Source of the DNA: Mesorhabditis belari | Lineage: Eukaryota; Nematoda; Chromadorea; Rhabditida; Rhabditidae | DNA length: 64,000 nucleotides | Assembly (NCBI GenBank): GCA_958450365.1 | Contig: CAUEEP010000732.1 | Span: 1,612,001 to 1,676,000 of the forward strand | Reading direction: 5' to 3' | In this document: positions 58,916 to 64,000 of the stretch, one piece after another | Position numbering within the stretch: position 1 is the first letter of the stretch | Layout of the letters: each line of letters begins with the position of its first letter | Made by a program: the position numbers and the translations under genes | Notes under the pieces: generated by a model | What the model was told of the DNA's origin: nothing | The model's input: only the letters and a program-made list of their open reading frames with translations | Database searches by the model: none

Positions 58916-59145
58916 AAGGTACCTTACCTAGTTTACCTAGAAAGGTACCTTACCTAGTTTACCTTAACTAGAAAGGTACCTTACCTAGTTTACCTTAACT
59001 AGAAAGGTACCATACCTAGTTTACCTTAACTAGAAAGGTACCATACCTAGTTTACCTTAACTAGAAAGGTACCATACCTAGTTTACCTTAACTAGAAAGG
59101 TACCATACCTAGTTTACCTTAACTAGAAAGGTACCTTACCTAGAA
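58916..59145. repeat. 31-bp minisatellite
   Basis: About seven copies of a unit with AGAAAGGTACCTTACCTAGT and TTACCTTAACT. A TGAATAAACT repeat lies just before it (58790-58860). Confidence 0.92.
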
Positions 59146-59221
59146 CTACCTTAGTTTTGGTACTTTTCAGTTTCAAAGAACTTTTATTCCTATCAAAGAT
59201 CCAATTTTCTTTTTTGTTTCA

Positions 59222-59608
59222 ATGAAGAAAGAGATTGAAAGAGATTTTAGAAAAGAAATTCACGAGAAGAAATCGCCGAATAAATCACAAATCCTGAGAA
59301 TTTTCTATTTTGGCCAAGTGCCTCCTAAAAGCTCTCATAAAAACGTTGAATTTTTGATATTTTTGTCTTATAAATATCAATGTCTAGATATTTTTGGATT
59401 TCAAAAACTTTTTTTTTGGGAAAACCCCGAATTTTTCCCAACATCTTTGTTCTTTTTGGTGTATTTTGAAATCAAAAACTTTAAACACTCTTGTTCTCTT
59501 GTGAATAAACAGTTAAACACTGATTTCTGGTGGATTCTGAACTTTGAGCTAATGGCTAAGATTCTAGTTTTGAGACTAAAGATCAATCCTCGAGAATCCA
59601 ATGTGTGA
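59222..59608 (+). other. 128-codon open frame, unsupported
   Basis: Open from ATG to TGA with Lys/Phe/Leu/Ile-rich, AT-driven codons. I see no splice context or family, and it is probably chance; listed because it is the longest non-repeat frame in this part. Confidence 0.12.
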
Positions 59609-59749
59609 GTGCACACCCGTGACTTCAATTGAATAGCTAAAACCTCTTGGGAAAGGGCTTTTTTAAGGAAAAAGGTGCTTATTTTGAGGCACTTGTTGAT
59701 GTGTTTTGGTAATCTTTGTGTGGCTTGTTTACAGATAAAATCTTATTGA

Positions 59750-59895
59750 TCTAATTGTTTGATTTGATTGATTTGATTGGTCTAATTGATAGATTTGATT
59801 GATTTGATTGATCTAATTGATCTAGATGATCTAGTTGATCTAGATGATCTAGTTGATCTAATTGATCTAATTAATCTAATTGATCTAATTGATCT
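59750..59895. repeat. Repeats of TTGATCTAA / TTGATTTGA
   Basis: About 14 copies of ~9-10 bp units abutting mariner copy e. Confidence 0.85.
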
Positions 59896-59896
59896 A

Positions 59897-60417
59897 TTAG
59901 GTTGATGCAAAAGTCTTTTTCATTTTTTTCGTACTTCCGTTAAAAAGTAACAAATGCACCAATTGAACAACGGTTTATTGCATTCGAAAGGCCAATTATT
60001 TTTCTGCAAAATGACATTAAAACGAGTTTAAAATGTCTTAGGTCTAGATTTTTTTGAGAGCCTGAAGTCGGGTAGTCAAAAAAGGCGACGGCTCGATGAT
60101 GCATTTTAGACGCTTTAGCTAAGGAAACCAATCTTGATGTTAATAAATAAAAGATAGAGCACAAAAAGTTAAATATTTTTTCAGATTTTCAGAGAAATTG
60201 ATTCAGCCAATTTCTTTATAGAGGTTTTTATAGATTTTTATGAGAAACCCGTTTTCACTCTCGAATTTGCTTGAAAGTGAACCCAAATTGACTTAAAAAG
60301 ATGGGAAATTGAACAATAAACACTTTTCATTTAGAGCAAACCATAGGTTAATTGATGACTTTGTTATTTTTCAAAAGAAGTACGAAAAAAATGAAAAAGA
60401 CTTTTGCATCAACCTAA
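59897..60417. mobile_element. Mariner-type MITE, TTAGGTTGATGC family (copy e)
   Basis: Same ends, length (521 bp) and TA flanks (59895-59896, 60418-60419) as copy d. A short shared open frame is not transposase-like. Confidence 0.88.
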
Positions 60418-60950
60418 TAGTTTTTCTCAAATCTACATTTGATTTAGCTACAATGATTTAGCCATAATTTCTCTTTAAGGAAAAACTTTGCGGTACATCA
60501 GAATGCTTCCATTAATGAGTAGCTCATAGTCATTATATCGATACACTTCTCATCAGAAATATCTCTTTGTCGTCACTCTCCCCTTTTTCCCCTTTCCATT
60601 TCACCCCTTTAGCAGTCATGCATGCAAAGGAAATCCTTTTTGAACGCAAAATTTTCAATTCGAGTTTCACTCCCAGAAGCTCTCTTCTCTTTTTTTAAAA
60701 AAAAACAAGAAAGGTTAAAAGTCTGAGCACCGGATTTCCTGTATTGCATTTGAAGAATTTTACATAAACTTTGTCAAACTTTCGTTCATCCAGGAACTCT
60801 TCTAAATTTTTCATTCTCGTTTTCCTTTTTTTGTATTGCTTTTTGCATTGCTTTTGAAGGGTTTTGATTATTTTATTGACTAGATTTTTGAAAAAACGGC
60901 ATATTTTTATGTTTTTCTTTTATATTTCATAGTTTTATTTTTTTAGATTA

Positions 60951-61512
60951 CCCTAAAGTCGCGAGTATAAGTTCTGTTTGGTTTTCGCATGCAAATTGAC
61001 GGCTGTCTCCGGTGCGGTGTGTCGAGGGTTCGAACCCCGCTGCAGCATAACTTTTGTTGCTTTTTAAGAACAATAATAGAAGTAAATTTATTGAGGGTTA
61101 TAGCAATTTTATGCTGTTATTTGTTGCTCCGGCGCGTGGCTCGGCGCATCCGCCCTGCTCCTCTCCAGTGCTCAGTCTTATGGATCCCTCCCTGGCCTCT
61201 TCATCCGTCCCTGGCCTCTTCATCCGGCCCTGGCCTCTTCATCCGGCCCTGGCCTCTTCATCCGGCCAAAGTCCACGTCGACGGTCGAAAGAGATGCTTT
61301 CCAGCGTCTTCTTCAACACTATCGTCTGGATGTATCCATGCACATAACAAATAGCAATGGTGATAGGCTGTCACCCTGTAGTATCCCGCGCTCCAAGAAC
61401 AATAATAAAAGTTTATATAACAATAAAAATGTATAAAAACCCAACAAAAATAAATTCAAAGCAATTAAAGCGAATGGAAATTAAGGCAGAACTTATACTC
61501 GAGACTTTAGGG
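60951..61512. mobile_element. TA-flanked TIR unit holding a tRNA-like sequence and an RT fragment
   Basis: Ends CCCTAAAGTCGCGAGTATAA and its near-complement (TTATACTCGAGACTTTAGGG), TA at 60949-60950 and 61513-61514; 562 bp. Inside are a tRNA-like sequence (60985-61049, B box GGTTCGAACCCC) and the RT fragment at 61125-61395. Confidence 0.65.
61125..61395 (-). pseudogene. Reverse-transcriptase fragment (non-LTR type)
   Basis: The minus strand reads LERGILQGDSLSPLLFVMCM followed by D, the conserved RT block with QGDSLSP; it then degenerates. An 18-bp CCTGGCCTCTTCATCCGG array (61187-61262) sits inside. It could derive from the same family as 56944-57512, but there is no overlap to compare. Confidence 0.75.
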
Positions 61513-62135
61513 TACTTTTTTCTTGTGAGTGCTTGATTCTTTTTGTTTGAGTCAATAGTTGAAAATTTGTAGCAAACATCAAAAGCTTTGATTAGAAGTC
61601 AATTCTGTGATTCTGGGAGCTCATTGAAAGGCTTTTGATCTTTTCAAAGCTCTCTTCAAAGCTCTCTTCAAAGCTCTCTTCAAATTACCCATCTCAATTT
61701 CTTAAATGCAGTGTTCTTTTGCAGCGATTAGTCAACATTTGCGTTCGGTTTTCCCACATTTCTCTGTTTTCCCATGAAACAATTAGATGCTTTCTTTATT
61801 TTCCATTTTCTTTCGGGAATTCATGAGAATTCTTTGTCTTTTAAAGTTTAAAAGTCTAATTTCGGCAATTTTTTTTTGCGCAACTCGCCATAACATTCTT
61901 CTAAGTCGGCCAATGTTTCTTAAAAGTCTGGTACACTGAGCTTCTAGTGTACTTTGTGCTGTGAATTATAAACGAATCCTTTTTAATGCAATGAATTCGG
62001 AGAGTTTCTTGAAAAAACAAGTTCTTTCTGTAAGAAAGAAGCGAACTTTAGACATTTTTGGAACTTTCTAACGATTCAATATTCTTCAAAGTACTCTTCA
62101 AAGAGAATTTTTCTTAAACGCAAGCTATTTATATA

Positions 62136-63699
62136 CAGTGTGTTTCAAATTCTTAAACGCACCCTCTAAAATAGCGGATTTTGCATTTTGACCACCGCTA
62201 CAACTATTAATCTTTTTCTATGAGAAAGAGCATGTCTTAAAACCTAAATAACACGAAAAAGAAGCATACTGTAAAAAGTAAAAATTTTCAAAATAGATAC
62301 TTTTTGCTAAATCAACCGTTTCAAATTCTTAAACGCACTATGAAAATATTGTTATTTATCGACACAAATATAAAATCAAAGGTTACAAATCAAAACTAAT
62401 AATCTGTACACGCACCAGAACGATTAATTACTTGAAAAATGCGGTCTGGCATTGAATTGATGAGGTTTTGAAGAGCAGAGACGTCGAGATCGCTCCAGGC
62501 CGAAAAAATTGCTGCTTTAAGTGTAGAAACGTCTTGAAACTGACGATGATTCTTGTAGACAGCTCGGACAAGTATTTCCCATAAATTTTCTATCGGATTG
62601 AGGTCAGGAGACTGAGCGGGCCAGTCCAAAGTTGCAATGTTGTTGCGGTTCAGCCAGTCTCGGGTGTCTCCGGCTCGATGAATTGACGCATTGTCGTATT
62701 GAAACAAGTCCGGAACGGTTGGTTAGGAGCAAAAACGGCAACAAGCAATTGTTCACGATATCTATCTAGTCATCCGATTCGAAACCATCTTCAGAGCGAC
62801 CGTTCCATCAGCACAAAAGGCGGCCCAAACCATCACAGAACCACCGTCAAAGTTTCGAGTTCCAAACACCATCGGATCACGTCGAGGATCCCTCCAATAG
62901 TAGTCAACGCCATCGGGACCATCCCAATTCCATTTCTTCTCATCGGAAAAGATCACCTAAACGCAAAAAAAATAATAAAACATAATCGGCTTTCTAACCA
63001 TAGACCAATCCTGATTCATATGAGTCTTGGCGAACTCGAATCGGGCTTTCTTGTGCGAAAGATTCATGACCGGTTGCATGTTCAATAATTGTCGGTCGAT
63101 ATGTGAATTTTCCGTGACGGCTCGCCAAATTGTCGACTTCGAAGCGTCGATTTTCAGTTCCGTTTTCACTTCATTGATCGTTTTTCCGTGGATTTTGTTC
63201 ACAATATGGTGTCTAGCTCGCGGTGTACGCTTTGGTTTTGGTCCTGGCTTCTTCTTTGGTGCAGAAACGAACTCGGACTTTCTATAATTTTGCACGGCAG
63301 AGTCGGATCGGCACTAATTTTTTGCGATTTTCCTTATTGAGTCGCCAATCCTCAAACGGGCATCAATCTGGCCTTTATCAAAATCCGTGAGCAGCTTTCC
63401 GTGTGTCATTTACTTGGAAATTAACAAAAATTATAAATTTAATAAAAAAATATGCACAACAAAACGAAAAATTTCAACTAACAACAACAAAGGCGGGTGC
63501 GTTTAAGAATTTGAAACGGTTGATTTAGCAAAAAGTATCTATTTTGAAAATTTTTACTTTTTATAGTATGCTTATTTTTCGTGTTATTTAGGTTTTAAGA
63601 CATGCTCTTTCTAATAGAAAAAGATTAATAGTTGTAGCGGTGGTCAAAATGCAAAATCCGCTATTTTAGAGGGTGCGTTTAAGAATTTGAAACGCACTG
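62136..63699. mobile_element. Tc3-like Tc1/mariner transposon, degenerate
   Basis: 203-bp TIRs (62136-62338 and 63497-63699) differ at very few positions, TA target duplication at 62134-62135 and 63700-63701. TTTCAAATTCTTAAACGCAC occurs twice in each TIR, outer and inner, 176 bp apart at the left end. It encodes the transposase listed separately. Confidence 0.92.
62396..63409 (-). pseudogene. Tc3-like DD34E transposase, broken
   Basis: Start 63409, stop 62396. N-terminal DNA-binding part with PGPKPKRTPRARHH. The split WSM|VIFSDEKKWNWDGPDG implies a small intron (about 63000-62957 with GTTAGA...TTTAG). Catalytic residues: D in IFSDEK, D in FQYDNASIH and E in PDLNPIENLW, with 34 residues between the second D and the E. 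Lesions: an in-frame TAG near 63317 before VQNYRKSEF, and two frameshifts, near 62760 and 62705. Therefore probably inactive. Confidence 0.9.
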
Positions 63700-63710
63700 T
63701 ATATGTTACG

Positions 63711-63800
63711 TCCGGATCGGAGATGGACGTCCGACTCTGAGTCGGATGTCCGTTTCGGAGGAGAATGATCATTCTTCTCGGAATCGGACGTCCGATCTTG
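63711..63800. repeat. GGACGTCCGA palindromic cluster
   Basis: Several CGGACGTCCGA-type inverted motifs (ATCGGAGATGGACGTCCGAC and others) next to the Tc3-like element, related to 32868-33297. Confidence 0.6.
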
Positions 63801-63952
63801 AGAGCAAATAGTTTAAATGCAAAATCCAATGTTTTGAACAAAACACATGTGTTCAGACTCAAATTTTCCTTTTTCTTTCAAATTCAAAGGTTTTTAAATT
63901 TTAAAAAATTGATTTTAAAACCAGCATTTAAAGAATAAGAAAAACAATTTAC

Positions 63953-64000
63953 CTGATAAACTAAGATGAATTTGTAGTCGCCATCGGGAACACTTTGCAT
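63953..64000 (-). CDS. Exon of a gene extending beyond the right edge (anoctamin-like?)
   Basis: Minus frame SVPDGDYKFILVYQ ending at CAG|GTAAAT (63953/63952). The DG-x-x-x-x-hydrophobic-LVY pattern resembles the N-terminal dimerisation domain of anoctamins (TMEM16 membrane channels/scramblases). Only 16 codons are visible, so the family is a guess; that it is an exon is more likely. The Tc3-like element would lie in its next intron. Confidence 0.35.

Noticed and set aside
59222..59608. 128-aa protein-coding gene
   Set aside because: AT-driven composition, no recognisable motif, no splice context; kept only as a low-confidence note.

Overview
The window is eukaryotic nuclear DNA, AT-rich by eye, and most probably from a nematode. 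Genes are split by many spliceosomal introns with GTRAGT-type donors and short TTTCAG acceptors. The recognisable proteins (S-adenosylmethionine synthetase, a PLA2G6-like patatin phospholipase, a Tc3-like transposase) fit a nematode. There are no bacterial operons, ribosome-binding sites or CRISPR arrays.

Genes, left to right. (1) 124-6948, minus: a complete 11-exon S-adenosylmethionine synthetase gene (409 aa as assembled); its introns hold several minisatellites. (2) 13835-19554, plus: three exon candidates of a COMM-domain (COMMD7-like) gene, incomplete. (3) 24283-35620, minus: a 13-exon calcium-independent phospholipase A2 gene (482 aa) whose splice phases agree throughout. (4) About 44.5-48.6 kb, plus: isolated exon candidates. 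(5) 52942-58656, plus: the 3' half of a gene I do not recognise, four phase-consistent exons. (6) 63953-64000, minus: one exon of a gene running off the right edge, perhaps an anoctamin.

The rest is dominated by repeats. More than 30 minisatellites with unrelated 6-60 bp units lie in introns and spacers. Many terminal-inverted-repeat (TIR) elements are present: a degenerate Tc3-like transposon (62136-63699), mariner-type non-autonomous elements with a TTAGGTTGATGC end (521-bp copies at 57785 and 59897, others at 16235 and 36228), two hAT-like elements with 8-bp target duplications (23098-23795, 30913-32087), a pogo/Tigger-like MITE (43754-43927) and several foldbacks. Non-LTR retrotransposon remnants lie at 21777-22117, 56944-57512 and 61125-61395. 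tRNA-derived (SINE-like) sequences are frequent, including two copies of one SINE that look identical and two head-to-head tRNA-like pairs.

The most notable points are architectural. A mariner-bounded composite (36228-36993) carries an inverted copy of a COMMD exon end. Three TIR or inverted-repeat units have minisatellites expanded inside them (17538-18653, 30913-32087, 39843-40794). One TA-flanked TIR unit (60951-61512) holds a tRNA-like sequence plus a reverse-transcriptase fragment. All coordinates were read by hand; intron-exon joins are predictions from splice signals, reading phase and remembered family motifs, not transcript data.
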